From positions 1 to 64,000 of the forward strand of contig CAZFOY010000005.1 in NCBI GenBank assembly GCA_964520865.1: DNA of 64,000 nt, given 5' to 3'. The notes below the pieces were generated by a model that ran no database searches, was not told where the DNA came from, and saw only the letters and a program-made list of their open reading frames with translations. The position numbers and the translations under genes were made by a program. Below are positions 35,281 through 43,641 of this stretch, one piece after another. This stretch comes from CAVQCT01 sp964520865. Its GTDB lineage: Bacteria; Zixibacteria; MSB-5A5; GN15; FEB-12. Numbering within the stretch: the stretch's first letter is position 1; each line of letters opens with the position of its first letter.

Positions 35281-37827
35281 CTAAAACAGCTCCAGCTTGA
35301 GTTGGCCGTAGAACGATCGGGTTGACGCAATGTAATACTCCGCCCATCCGTCGACAACCGTTCTGCCATTGTCGTCGTAGGCGAAATCACCGCCGTAGCC
35401 CGAAGTCTCGAACTTCTTGTCGAACAGATTGTCGATCTTCCCTTCGAACACCAAATTCCCCGCACCGAGCAGATTGCCGATCGTATACGACGCTGATATG
35501 GCCGAGACGGTGAATGGATCTACCGCGAGACTCTCTACATTCCAGAGTTCGGCGTACTGCTTGCCGGCGTACCTCAGGCGATAGGTAACGCGCGCCCGGC
35601 CCGTCTTGTAGTCGAGAAGCACATTTCCGAGATAATCGGGAAAGAACGGAATCGTTTTGTCTTTGTAGTCGACACTGAATCCATCGACATCGGCTACAAA
35701 ATCCCTCACCCGATTGTAGCTGTAAGCGAAGTTAGTGCTCACCGTGAACTTCGGATTGAACTGATACGCTCCATTCAGCTCAACTCCCGCGTGCACCGAG
35801 CGCTTCGCATTGATCGTTATAGCAATACCGGTGTTCGGATTGATTCCGCCGTACGGCAGGATTTCGTTCTTGAACTCCATCCAGTAGAAATTGACGCCCA
35901 ACGAATATCTTCCCGGTCGGTAGTTGCTCCCCAACTCCAGATCGTAAACGCGCTCCGATTTCGCTGTCGGATCTCCAAATTGGTATGTTGTTACTCCGTT
36001 TGAAACGGTAGAGTCGAGAATGGTCAGCGAAGGGACCACGCTCGGATCGCCGGCGTCATAAATGGCGGCATCGCTTGGCGTGCGGGATGCTATCGAGAAG
36101 TTGGTATAGAGATTGAGGGCGTCATTGCAGGCATAGTTGAATCCGATTCGTGGCGAGAAGAACGCCCAGTTGACATTATATTTGTATCCGGGGAACGGAA
36201 GCATCCGCTCCTGGTCGAAATCGTATTTTAGGAATCTGAACTGTGCCGTCACCTGCGTGCTCAGCTTGTCGTTGAACTTGTAGTACTCCTGACCGTAGAT
36301 GGAGCCGACATACTTCTTCCCGTTGTACTGATAATATCTGTGGCGCGGATCGAGCGACCCGGTGACATGCTCGGCGTACACCACCTGTCCCCAGTGATCT
36401 GAATTGAAATAGTAGAAAGAACCTCCGATAGAGTGTTTCCCTCGGCTCCAGATCATGTCCAGTCGGGGATTCCAGCCGGTCTGATTCTTGTTCACCCACT
36501 GCTGACGAACGACATTGCCGGAATCGTACGGCATCGAAGTCGCGGGGTTGATATCGATGTACGTGCTGTCGATACCGTAGTCTGATAACGCGCTATTCGC
36601 CTTCAGCTGCTCGTAGTAGCCGTCGCCATGGATATGGTAGAGGGTATTGTAGAGTGTGATGCGATCGGTTAAGCGATATGTATTTTGCAACTGATAGTGG
36701 GGCTGATTGAAATTGTCCGTCTCGTTGTCGTAGGTCAGCGGATTGTAGCGATAGTCTTTCGCAATCTCATCGCGCGGCGCACCGTAATACGCCAGGTGCA
36801 TACGCATCGGGCCGCCGTAGACGTACAGCTCGGTCGTCATCCTCGGATCGAGGCGGGCGAGCGAGAAATAGTACGACCAACCGTCATACCAGCTGTCGTG
36901 GCGAAATCCCCCCGTGCGTTGTTTGGAGAACCGTCCGCCGAATTGCCAGGTCCCGTTGATGAGACCGGACGAGTACTCGACCGACTGCTTGTACATATCG
37001 CTAATTCGATTGCCGTTGAATGTATAGTCGCCGTAGCCGGAGACAATCGAAGCTTCGCGCTGGTTGCTCAGTGCGCTGGTAACAATGTTGACCGTCCCGC
37101 CGAACGAAGCATCGCCGTAGAGCGAATTCCCCACCCCGCGCTGGATCTGAATATCTGAGACGTTGGCGGCGAAATCGGGCAGATCGACAAAATAGGTGGC
37201 CTGGTCTTCCGGATCGTTCAGCGGCACGCCGTTGATGTACGTCACGATCCGCTTGTCATCAAATCCGCGGATCTTCATGTAGCTGTAGCCGAGCGAAGAT
37301 CCGGCGTCGGAATAGGCATACAGGTTCGGCGTCGATTCGAGAAGAAGCGGGAATTCATCGACCGTGTAGTCACGCTTGATATCATCCTGAGAGAAATTGT
37401 CGAATGCGATCGGGGTGATCCCTTCTTCGGCCCGGTCTGAGCGCACGAGAATGTCCTGACCGCGGTAGTATCGTGGCTGAAGAACGACGAGACTCGGTAC
37501 TTTGGTCAGCTCGAATTGTTTCGAGAGGAAGCCGACCGAAGAAAACGTAAGGCGCGAGACACCTTCGGGCAAAGACAGCGAATACTTGCCGTTTGCATCG
37601 GTGATCGTACCGACGCCGGAGAGATTGGTGACGACCGAGGCTCCGACAATCGGATCTCCATTTTGATCGGCGACAGTGCCGGTGGCTGTTTCAGTTGCGC
37701 GTGCGGCCCCGACAAGAAGGAGCAAAGCGACAATTGGGAGGCAGAATTGGACAATGAATCTCATTCGAATCGCTCGAACGAGTGCGGAATCGAGCGGTCT
37801 GCTCGACTGTGAGAGTTTGTGGGTCAT
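35281..37827 (-). CDS. TonB-dependent receptor, probable thiamine-related
   Basis: 848 residues. The ATG at 37827 lies 7 nt after GAGG; an internal ATG at 37764 would place the signal peptide (MRFIVQFCLPIVALLLLVG) at the N-terminus. A CarboxypepD_reg-like domain (about 47-115, ATGTVADQNGDPIVGASV), a plug (about 120-235, MKIRGFDDKRIVTYINGVP, RGVGNSLYGDASFGGTVNIV) and a 22-strand-type barrel end in the usual aromatic residue (KLELF). A TPP riboswitch lies in its leader, so it should be expressed when thiamine diphosphate is low and import thiamine or a precursor through the outer membrane. The SSS symporter gene follows immediately and would complete transport. Confidence 0.88.
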   Translation of the reverse strand: MTHKLSQSSRPLDSALVRAIRMRFIVQFCLPIVALLLLVGAARATETATGTVADQNGDPIVGASVVTNLSGVGTITDANGKYSLSLPEGVSRLTFSSVGFLSKQFELTKVPSLVVLQPRYYRGQDILVRSDRAEEGITPIAFDNFSQDDIKRDYTVDEFPLLLESTPNLYAYSDAGSSLGYSYMKIRGFDDKRIVTYINGVPLNDPEDQATYFVDLPDFAANVSDIQIQRGVGNSLYGDASFGGTVNIVTSALSNQREASIVSGYGDYTFNGNRISDMYKQSVEYSSGLINGTWQFGGRFSKQRTGGFRHDSWYDGWSYYFSLARLDPRMTTELYVYGGPMRMHLAYYGAPRDEIAKDYRYNPLTYDNETDNFNQPHYQLQNTYRLTDRITLYNTLYHIHGDGYYEQLKANSALSDYGIDSTYIDINPATSMPYDSGNVVRQQWVNKNQTGWNPRLDMIWSRGKHSIGGSFYYFNSDHWGQVVYAEHVTGSLDPRHRYYQYNGKKYVGSIYGQEYYKFNDKLSTQVTAQFRFLKYDFDQERMLPFPGYKYNVNWAFFSPRIGFNYACNDALNLYTNFSIASRTPSDAAIYDAGDPSVVPSLTILDSTVSNGVTTYQFGDPTAKSERVYDLELGSNYRPGRYSLGVNFYWMEFKNEILPYGGINPNTGIAITINAKRSVHAGVELNGAYQFNPKFTVSTNFAYSYNRVRDFVADVDGFSVDYKDKTIPFFPDYLGNVLLDYKTGRARVTYRLRYAGKQYAELWNVESLAVDPFTVSAISASYTIGNLLGAGNLVFEGKIDNLFDKKFETSGYGGDFAYDDNGRTVVDGWAEYYIASTRSFYGQLKLELF

Positions 37828-37924
37828 GACAGTAACCTCGCTTAGAACGCTTCAGGGTTAAGCAAGATTCCGTCCTGAATCGATAGGTCGGCCAGATACT
37901 GGCTCAGGGGATGCGGTTGACATC

Positions 37925-38007
37925 TCCGTTTCCCTACGCCGGTATTATCCGGATCAGGTCGAGGGGGTATGATCTCAGGCGGTCGTTATTACGCCACCCC
38001 CAACGGA
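37925..38007 (-). promoter_or_regulatory. TPP (THI-box) riboswitch
   Basis: On the minus strand the aptamer opens with TCCGTTGGGGGTGGC and closes with GTAGGGAAACGGA; the P1 arms are TCCGTT (38007-38002) and AACGGA (37930-37925). The core motifs CTGAGATCATACCC, ACCTGATCCGGATAAT and CCGGCGTAGGGA match the TPP consensus. About 100 nt separate it from the receptor ATG at 37827; I could not identify a clear terminator or anti-Shine-Dalgarno stem, so the mode of control is open. Confidence 0.93.
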
Positions 38008-38177
38008 ATTTGTGTTTCTGGGAATAATTACGGCCCGGCCCGACGGAAAGGCAAGGGGAAAATGCAGGATCCCGATCACTCAGCAGATCGTTTTGGCATG
38101 CCCCGAGCCGGCCTATGATTCGGTGAGACGATACGTATAGTAGATAGTATCCGAGAATAGACACCAGGAGGTCGGAT

Positions 38178-38606
38178 TTGGAAAGAGATAAGCTGATTGA
38201 ATTCACTGTCTTCCTATTACGCGTGGTTGTGGGACTGCTGTTCTTCCAGCACGGGAGTATGAAGTTCCTCGGCTGGTTCGGCGGCATGCCGGGCGGTGAG
38301 CCGGGCGCCACGGCACCCTTATTCACGCAGGTTGGGCTGGCCGGCGTGCTCGAGTTCTTCGGCGGAATTGCGATTATGTTTGGATTGTTCACCCGCACTG
38401 TGTCATTCATCCTGTGCGGTGAAATGGCTGTTGCTTACTGGCAATTCCATTTCCCACAGGGAACCTGGCCGATCGTCAATCATGGTGAGCCGGCCGTCCT
38501 CTTTTGTTTCATTTTCTTGTTCCTGGCGGCCTATGGAGGGGGCAATTGGAGTGTCGATGCACTGATCCGTCGAAAGGGGACCAAAACGGTTCCTGATCCC
38601 GCTTAG
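38178..38606 (+). CDS. DoxX family membrane protein
   Basis: 142 residues. TTG start at 38178, chosen because a perfect AGGAGGT (38166-38172) lies 5 nt upstream. Four transmembrane helices; LLRVVVGLLFFQHGSMKFLG at the N-terminus and a central GVLEFFGGIAIMFGLFTR are DoxX hallmarks. DoxX proteins are linked to thiosulfate:quinone oxidation in archaea and to redox stress membrane complexes elsewhere; here the role is unknown. Divergent from the riboswitch-controlled operon. Confidence 0.88.
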   Translation: MERDKLIEFTVFLLRVVVGLLFFQHGSMKFLGWFGGMPGGEPGATAPLFTQVGLAGVLEFFGGIAIMFGLFTRTVSFILCGEMAVAYWQFHFPQGTWPIVNHGEPAVLFCFIFLFLAAYGGGNWSVDALIRRKGTKTVPDPA

Positions 38607-38750
38607 GATCGTTCATCGCGCTCACACACGACGTTTCGACCCTCGATTGTCCGCTGCTACGGTTCTTTCTTGTTAAAGTCCGCGCGATCGAGTACTTTTG
38701 TATCACGCTCCGTTACGCAGGGAGCCGCCAACCAACCGGAGGAATCTGCC

Positions 38751-39689
38751 ATGTCTCAGAATCAAAAGCTGCACGTCGTCCTCGGCACCGGTCAGCTCGG
38801 CCGCGCGGTCATCGATGAACTTGTCGCCCGAGGTGAATCGGTTCGAGCTGTCAGCAGATCGAAAAGAGTACCCCTGCCGAAAGGAGTTGAGTTCGTTTCC
38901 GCCAATCTCACCGACAAGGCGGCGACGGTACGTGCCTGTGCCAATGCGTCGGTTGTATATCACTGCGCCTCTCCTCCGTACAGCGCCTGGGGAACACTCG
39001 TGATGCCGATGATGGAGACTATTATCGAAGCAGTGGCGGAGACGGGTGGCAGAATTGTCTACGGCGATAACGTGTACATGTACGGGGAGGTCGAAGGACC
39101 GATCACTGAAAACCTTCCCAACAACGCAACCGGCATCAAGGGAAGAGTCCGGGCCAAGGCCGCGTTCAGTCTGATGGAAGCTCACAAATCCGGAAAAGTG
39201 AAGAGCACGATCGGACGCGCCTCCGATTTCTTCGGTCCGGGCGTTTTCATGTCGCTTATGGGAGAGCAGGTGATCGGACGCGCGATCAGAGGAAAAATTG
39301 TCAGTCTCCTGGGAGATCCTGACGCACCGCACTCATACACCTATATTACGGACTTCGCGAAAGCGCTGGTTTTGCTGGGGGAAAGGGACGAAGCGCTCGG
39401 GCATGTCTGGCATGTGCCGAACGACCGCGCGATCACGACATTCAATTTCGTCGAGGCTATTTTCGAGGCTGCAGGCAGAAAACCGAAGGTTCGGATCGTC
39501 CCACGCTGGCTGACAAATCTGATGGCGCTCTTCAGTCCCATACTTCGCGAACTGAAAGAAACCGACTATCAGCGCGCGAGGCCGTTCATAGTCGACAGCA
39601 GCAATTTCATATCCACATTCAAACTTGAACCGACACCGACTGCGGAAGCGATCAGGCAGACGGTCGCATGGTACAAAGAAAACGCGTAG
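38751..39689 (+). CDS. NAD(P)-dependent epimerase/dehydratase (extended SDR), atypical
   Basis: 312 residues from the ATG at 38751, with GGAGGA 7 nt upstream; an upstream in-frame extension to 38670 is not supported. Rossmann motif VLGTGQLGRAVIDEL, then SASPPY-like CASPPYSAWG and YGDNVYMYGEVEGPITE, and a long C-terminal substrate domain. Where canonical members have Y-x3-K, this one reads GRVRAKAAFS, so the catalytic Tyr appears absent or displaced. Substrate unknown; it could be a sugar-nucleotide or isoprenoid/sterol-type oxidoreductase, or NmrA-like. Convergent with galT (13 nt apart). Confidence 0.82.
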   Translation: MSQNQKLHVVLGTGQLGRAVIDELVARGESVRAVSRSKRVPLPKGVEFVSANLTDKAATVRACANASVVYHCASPPYSAWGTLVMPMMETIIEAVAETGGRIVYGDNVYMYGEVEGPITENLPNNATGIKGRVRAKAAFSLMEAHKSGKVKSTIGRASDFFGPGVFMSLMGEQVIGRAIRGKIVSLLGDPDAPHSYTYITDFAKALVLLGERDEALGHVWHVPNDRAITTFNFVEAIFEAAGRKPKVRIVPRWLTNLMALFSPILRELKETDYQRARPFIVDSSNFISTFKLEPTPTAEAIRQTVAWYKENA

Positions 39690-39702
39690 TCGAGTCAGCC
39701 GT

Positions 39703-40713
39703 TTACAGCGGCGCTTCCGGGTCCTTGATTTCCTTCAAATACTCCGCAGATTCCTCAGGCGGTGTCGTGTTGATAAAAATCCCCGAACCGATTTCAAATC
39801 CCGCTGAAATCGTCACTTTCGGTATGATGATGAAATACCAATGCAGATATCGCGTGTCTTCGTCACCGATGGGTGAAGACCGGATGATATAGTTGTAGTC
39901 CGGGTTGTGCAAACCGATATACAGCTTGCCCATCACCGTGCGGAGGACTCTCGCGAGATCTTCGATCTCTTCGTCAGTTATCGAGACGTAGCTTGCCATA
40001 TGACGGCGTGGATAGATCCTTGTTTCGAACGGAGATCTGGCGGCAAACGGACAGAAAGCGACAAAATGATCGGATTCGATCACGATCCTGCTCTTCTGCT
40101 TGAGCTCTTCCGCCAGCATGTCACAAAACACACAGGTACCGTACTTGTCGTAATGAAGTACCGCCTGGTCGATGGGATACCGGATGTGGGGTGGTACGAT
40201 AGGCGTCGCGATTATCTGTGAGTGTGGATGCTCCAGCGACGTCCCGGCGCGTTCACCATGGTTACGAAAGATCATGACCAGATTGATTTTGTCGTTCCTG
40301 CTGATATCGATCTGGCGCTGACGATAGGCGCGAAGAACCCGGACGACTTCCGGAACTGACATCGTGCCGATCGTCTGATTGTGCAGAGGATGCTCGATCA
40401 CGACCTCCGCGATGCCGAACCCATTCGCCTTGAGGAAACCGCCCACATGCTGCCGTTCCGGACCGGTGTCCGAACGGAGCGCGGCGTACTTGTTCGGGAC
40501 AACCCGCACCTGCCAATCACCATCGGAAGGATAGGTGAGAACCGGTGTGACGATATGCTCATCGTTGCCTTTACAGAAAGGGCAATCTGACTTGTAGGGC
40601 GGCATTCCACCAGGTTTCGGTCTGTTCTTGCGAAAATCAGATGGCCGCCCACCGCGCCCGGGAGCCATAATCACCCATTCTTTGGAAGCCTGATTTTGAC
40701 GGAATTCCGGCAT
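39703..40713 (-). CDS. galT: Galactose-1-phosphate uridylyltransferase
   Basis: 336 residues. GGAGGT lies 7 nt before the ATG. HIT-superfamily duplicated fold: zinc-type cysteines CPFC (about 44-47), VVPNKYAAL, and the active-site HPHSQ (EHPHSQIIA, about 162-168) whose second His carries the UMP intermediate; a later LHWYFIIIPK. It converts galactose-1-phosphate and UDP-glucose into UDP-galactose and glucose-1-phosphate in the Leloir pathway. No galK or galE is adjacent. Some relatives of this branch act on other sugar-1-phosphates, so the substrate is likely rather than proven. Confidence 0.9.
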   Translation of the reverse strand: MPEFRQNQASKEWVIMAPGRGGRPSDFRKNRPKPGGMPPYKSDCPFCKGNDEHIVTPVLTYPSDGDWQVRVVPNKYAALRSDTGPERQHVGGFLKANGFGIAEVVIEHPLHNQTIGTMSVPEVVRVLRAYRQRQIDISRNDKINLVMIFRNHGERAGTSLEHPHSQIIATPIVPPHIRYPIDQAVLHYDKYGTCVFCDMLAEELKQKSRIVIESDHFVAFCPFAARSPFETRIYPRRHMASYVSITDEEIEDLARVLRTVMGKLYIGLHNPDYNYIIRSSPIGDEDTRYLHWYFIIIPKVTISAGFEIGSGIFINTTPPEESAEYLKEIKDPEAPL

Positions 40714-40883
40714 GTTATTACCTCCATGGCCTTGTCAGGCAAAATCTTAACATATAGCTGCGAGAAAAGCGCGTTTTGCCTGCGCGTCAATTAATATACT
40801 GTAACACCGATCGTCCCGCCAGGTTTGGGACTCTTTTCTCGATTTTCTCCGAAAACTCCGCTTGCACAATGAAACTTCACTGA

Positions 40884-40913
40884 GTTTATTATCGTATATT
40901 TACGATAATAAAC
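40884..40913. promoter_or_regulatory. 13-bp perfect palindrome upstream of arsM (ArsR-type operator)
   Basis: Arms gtttattatcgta (40884-40896) and tacgataataaac (40901-40913) with a 4-bp spacer, 22 bp before the arsM ATG. The AT-rich ATCGTA...TACGAT core resembles sites bound by ArsR/SmtB metal sensors. TTGCAC near 40862 and TATTAT within the left arm could form the promoter, so a bound repressor would block transcription. No arsR gene is in the window. Confidence 0.75.
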
Positions 40914-40935
40914 CTATGGCAAAGCGAGGAGACCA

Positions 40936-41772
40936 ATGTCAGAAAGAAGATCTAATGAAGAAATTCGGCAGGCGGTAAGGAAGCAGTACGGCGAGGCAAT
41001 CACATCGTCATCCGGATGTTGCGGATCGGGCAATCTCAAGTCGACTGAGAACGCGACTTCTGAAATGACCAGGCTGGCCGGATACGATCAAAGTGAACTC
41101 AGCGGTGTCGCGGGCGAAGTTACTTCATTCGGCTGCGGCAATCCGATCGCATTTATGGAATTACAGCAAGGCGAGGCCGTTCTCGATCTCGGTTCCGGCG
41201 CCGGGCTCGATCTGATTCTTGCTTCAAAGAAAGTCGGTCCGAACGGAAAGGTGATTGGGCTGGACATGACACCTGAAATGATCGAAACAAGCCGCCGTAA
41301 CCTGGCCGCAGCCGGGGTAACGAATGCTGAAGTTCGCCAGGGAGAAATGGAACAGATGCCGGTAAAGGACGAAGAAGTCGACTGGATCATGTCAAATTGC
41401 GTGATAAACCTTTCTCCGGAAAAGGAAAAGGTCTTCGCCGAGGCATTCCGGGTTCTCAAGCCGGGTGGACGGATCCTTGTTTCGGATATAGTGGCCGGCG
41501 ATTTGCCGGAGGCGATTCGTAACGATCTGCTTTCGTGGGTAGGGTGTATTGCCGGCGCGATCGGTGAAGAAGAATATATACAGATGGTCAAGGATGCCGG
41601 TTTCGAAGATGTCAGGATTGTTGATCGACTCGATTACACTTCTGAATCTCTAAAGACTCTCGCCGGTGATGCGACTGGTTGCGGCTGCGGATCCTCCCTG
41701 CCGGAAAAGCTGATCGCGCAGAACGCCGGGCGGATCGCATCGGTCAGACTGCACGCTCGCAAACCGAGATAG
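40936..41772 (+). CDS. arsM: Arsenite S-adenosylmethionine methyltransferase
   Basis: 278 residues, the usual length. gaggag lies 5 nt before the ATG. The SAM motif VLDLGSGAGLDLILAS, and the arsenic-site cysteines SSGCCGSG (N-terminal), the C in DWIMSNCVINLSPEK, SWVGCIAGA, plus a C-terminal GCGCG, fit ArsM. It methylates As(III) to mono-, di- and trimethyl species in the cytosol, a detoxification step. The palindromic operator upstream suggests arsenite induction. No ArsB/Acr3 efflux or ArsC gene is nearby, so it appears to act alone at this locus. Confidence 0.92.
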   Translation: MSERRSNEEIRQAVRKQYGEAITSSSGCCGSGNLKSTENATSEMTRLAGYDQSELSGVAGEVTSFGCGNPIAFMELQQGEAVLDLGSGAGLDLILASKKVGPNGKVIGLDMTPEMIETSRRNLAAAGVTNAEVRQGEMEQMPVKDEEVDWIMSNCVINLSPEKEKVFAEAFRVLKPGGRILVSDIVAGDLPEAIRNDLLSWVGCIAGAIGEEEYIQMVKDAGFEDVRIVDRLDYTSESLKTLAGDATGCGCGSSLPEKLIAQNAGRIASVRLHARKPR

Positions 41773-41802
41773 TACAACACCACACTCGCCCGATGCAATT
41801 GA

Positions 41803-41828
41803 AAGAGGGTGACAATCGTCACCCTCTT
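41803..41828. terminator. Bidirectional terminator between arsM and the DUF6600 gene
   Basis: Arms aagagggtgac (41803-41813) and gtcaccctctt (41818-41828), 11 bp perfect, loop aatc, between two convergent genes. Flanking A and T residues extend on both sides slightly. Confidence 0.8.
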
Positions 41829-41856
41829 GGTGCATTACTCGAGCCGGTAAGATCGA

Positions 41857-42774
41857 TCATCTGCGGTGATGCGCCCCACCTTCAGATGACGGGTGTGAGT
41901 GGCCGCCGCTCTCATGTCGCTGTTGTGCTCTTGGCGCTTCGGCATGTGATCGGTGAGCTGCTCGCTCGCGGTCGACTCTTTGGTGATACTCGCCTCTTGA
42001 GACGAGCACTTTCTTTTTGACCGTTCTCTCGTGGCGGGCCACGACCTTCTGCTGCTCGGCATGCAAGTTCATCCGTTTATAGTCCCGTTGCCCCATATGC
42101 ACCGGACGGGTCTCGTTTTTCACGACCGCCACCTTGTTCGATGTGTGTTGGCGGACAACTCCGAGGTCCGGCTGATGTCCGAAGTCATGCGCTCGGTCCA
42201 TGTGCGGAGCATCAGGTCTGGATCCGACCCGGTACCGGCCGATGTTTTCCCGGCCGAAGTCCTTCAACTTGACGACCGTCCAGGCCCGGGAATCATGGTC
42301 GGCCCATGGTTCCGACCAGCTCATGCCATCAGGCGGGATAGGCGCCCACGCGCTATAATCTCCCCAGGTATCCCACTCGACTCGGGCCGGTGACCAGGTG
42401 TCGCCCGGGACCCAGAACCATCCTATGCCGTCACGATATCCCCATTCCCCGTAATGGTAAACGAGCCATCCGTAAGGTTCATAGGAGACCCAAGCCCAGT
42501 CCGGATCGGACCAGGCCCAATGGCCATAGTCGAACGGCGCCCAGCCGGGCGTTACCCACGGCTGCCAGACTCGTCCGTACGGCTGAACATTGATCCAGTC
42601 GCCGTAACCGGACAGATAGGTAACATCGCTTCCATTGTATTCGGCGCCGGAGTCGACCTGTGCGTCGTTCACGAACCCACTACACCCTGAGAACAGAAAG
42701 ACAGCCGCTGTGAGCGCCGTGAGGCCCAATAGGAGCCTTGGCTTGCTCGGTAGAATCTTAATTGCTGCTTTCAT
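41857..42774 (-). CDS. DUF6600 lipoprotein with His/Arg-rich tail
   Basis: 305 residues. Lipoprotein signal with lipobox FSGC (C31). Residues about 50-170 carry the Trp/Tyr/Gly-rich DUF6600 pattern in repeated units: YGDWINVQPYGRVWQPWV, WAPFDYGHWAW, WVSYEPYGWLVYHYGEW, GWFWVPGDTWSPARVEW, then WAPIPPDG. The last 130 residues are rich in His, Arg, Lys and Gln and look disordered; they may bind nucleic acid, metal or polyanions. DUF6600 proteins are exported, with function unknown. Convergent with arsM. A palindrome lies upstream at 42835. Confidence 0.82.
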   Translation of the reverse strand: MKAAIKILPSKPRLLLGLTALTAAVFLFSGCSGFVNDAQVDSGAEYNGSDVTYLSGYGDWINVQPYGRVWQPWVTPGWAPFDYGHWAWSDPDWAWVSYEPYGWLVYHYGEWGYRDGIGWFWVPGDTWSPARVEWDTWGDYSAWAPIPPDGMSWSEPWADHDSRAWTVVKLKDFGRENIGRYRVGSRPDAPHMDRAHDFGHQPDLGVVRQHTSNKVAVVKNETRPVHMGQRDYKRMNLHAEQQKVVARHERTVKKKVLVSRGEYHQRVDRERAAHRSHAEAPRAQQRHESGGHSHPSSEGGAHHRR

Positions 42775-42834
42775 TTCTTACCTCGATTCTTTCCATTTCG
42801 AGTTGCACCTGTTAAAACAATTTTGAAGGGTCCA

Positions 42835-42851
42835 ATGTTGCATTGCAACAT
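42835..42851. promoter_or_regulatory. Palindrome upstream of the DUF6600 gene
   Basis: atgttgca-t-tgcaacat, 8-bp perfect arms with a 1-bp centre, 61 bp upstream of the minus-strand start at 42774. The size and symmetry suit a dimeric regulator, but its identity is unknown. Confidence 0.45.
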
Positions 42852-43026
42852 AACTCTTTCTTGGCGATGCAATCCGGCGGGACGAGCGATTGAGATTTGC
42901 GGAACAAAAGTCGCGCCTCGCAGGTTACCTAAGATGGTGTAGACAGGCCCATTTTACTCGCCTGACAAAAGTGTATGCCGACAGATCCAAACCGAAAGTA
43001 AGCGCTGAATACAGCGCCGTGAATTC

Positions 43027-43641
43027 ATGAGTATCCTCTGGTCAAAGTTGGCCCTCATAGCCATTACCGTATATTTCCTGGTTCGCCTCGGGCCGCTCTT
43101 CGTGAATTGGTACCGAAGATCCGGGGGGGAGATCCTCGATCATCCGTCGGGACTGTTTCAACATCTCCCGCACGTCGCGATGTTGCTTCATTCGCTACTG
43201 GCGCTGTGCGTGATGATAGATCTGAATCCCCTCCCGTTCCTTCCCGATACGCAACTCACGCAGAAACTGAACGGTCCCGCACCGGAGATGATATCGATAG
43301 CCGGTCTACTCTAATATATAGCCGCGAACATCAACCGATGGCGATCGGTTAGGGAATTGAAGGAGTCGTTCGAAAAGGAGGTGATCATCAAAAGCGATCA
43401 CCATCTGATTACTTCAGGACCATACCAGTTCTTCCGTCATCCTATCTACGTCGGGAATATCTTTGCCGAATTAAGCATCGGCGTGACATTGATGTACTGG
43501 CCGCTGATCTTGTTTCCCCTGATAATCAGCTTCCCCCTCTGGCATTTGCGGGTCATGAAAGAGGAACAGATGCTGGTGCGCAACTATCCGGTCGAGTATC
43601 GGGACTATATCTGCTGTGTGAAGAGATGGGGCTTCTTCTAG
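43027..43641 (+). pseudogene. Isoprenylcysteine/phospholipid methyltransferase-like gene split by one in-frame stop
   Basis: The first part (43027-43314, 95 residues, MSILWSKLALIAITVYFLV...) is hydrophobic and ends at TAA (43312-43314). The same frame continues with YIAANINRWRSV and then the conserved ICMT-type C-terminal half: DHHLITSGPYQFFRHPIYVG, two helices, and MKEEQMLVRNYPVEYRDY. Both halves belong to one membrane methyltransferase of about 204 residues. The stop removes the SAM-binding half. A TTG at 43357 could start the second half alone. A nonsense mutation, a base-call error or (less likely) readthrough could explain it. The active form would methylate a lipid or isoprenylated substrate in the inner membrane. 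Confidence 0.8.

Noticed and set aside
41088..41591. Minus-strand frame of 167 codons opposite arsM
   Set aside because: Fully antisense to arsM, whose cysteine and SAM motifs are intact.
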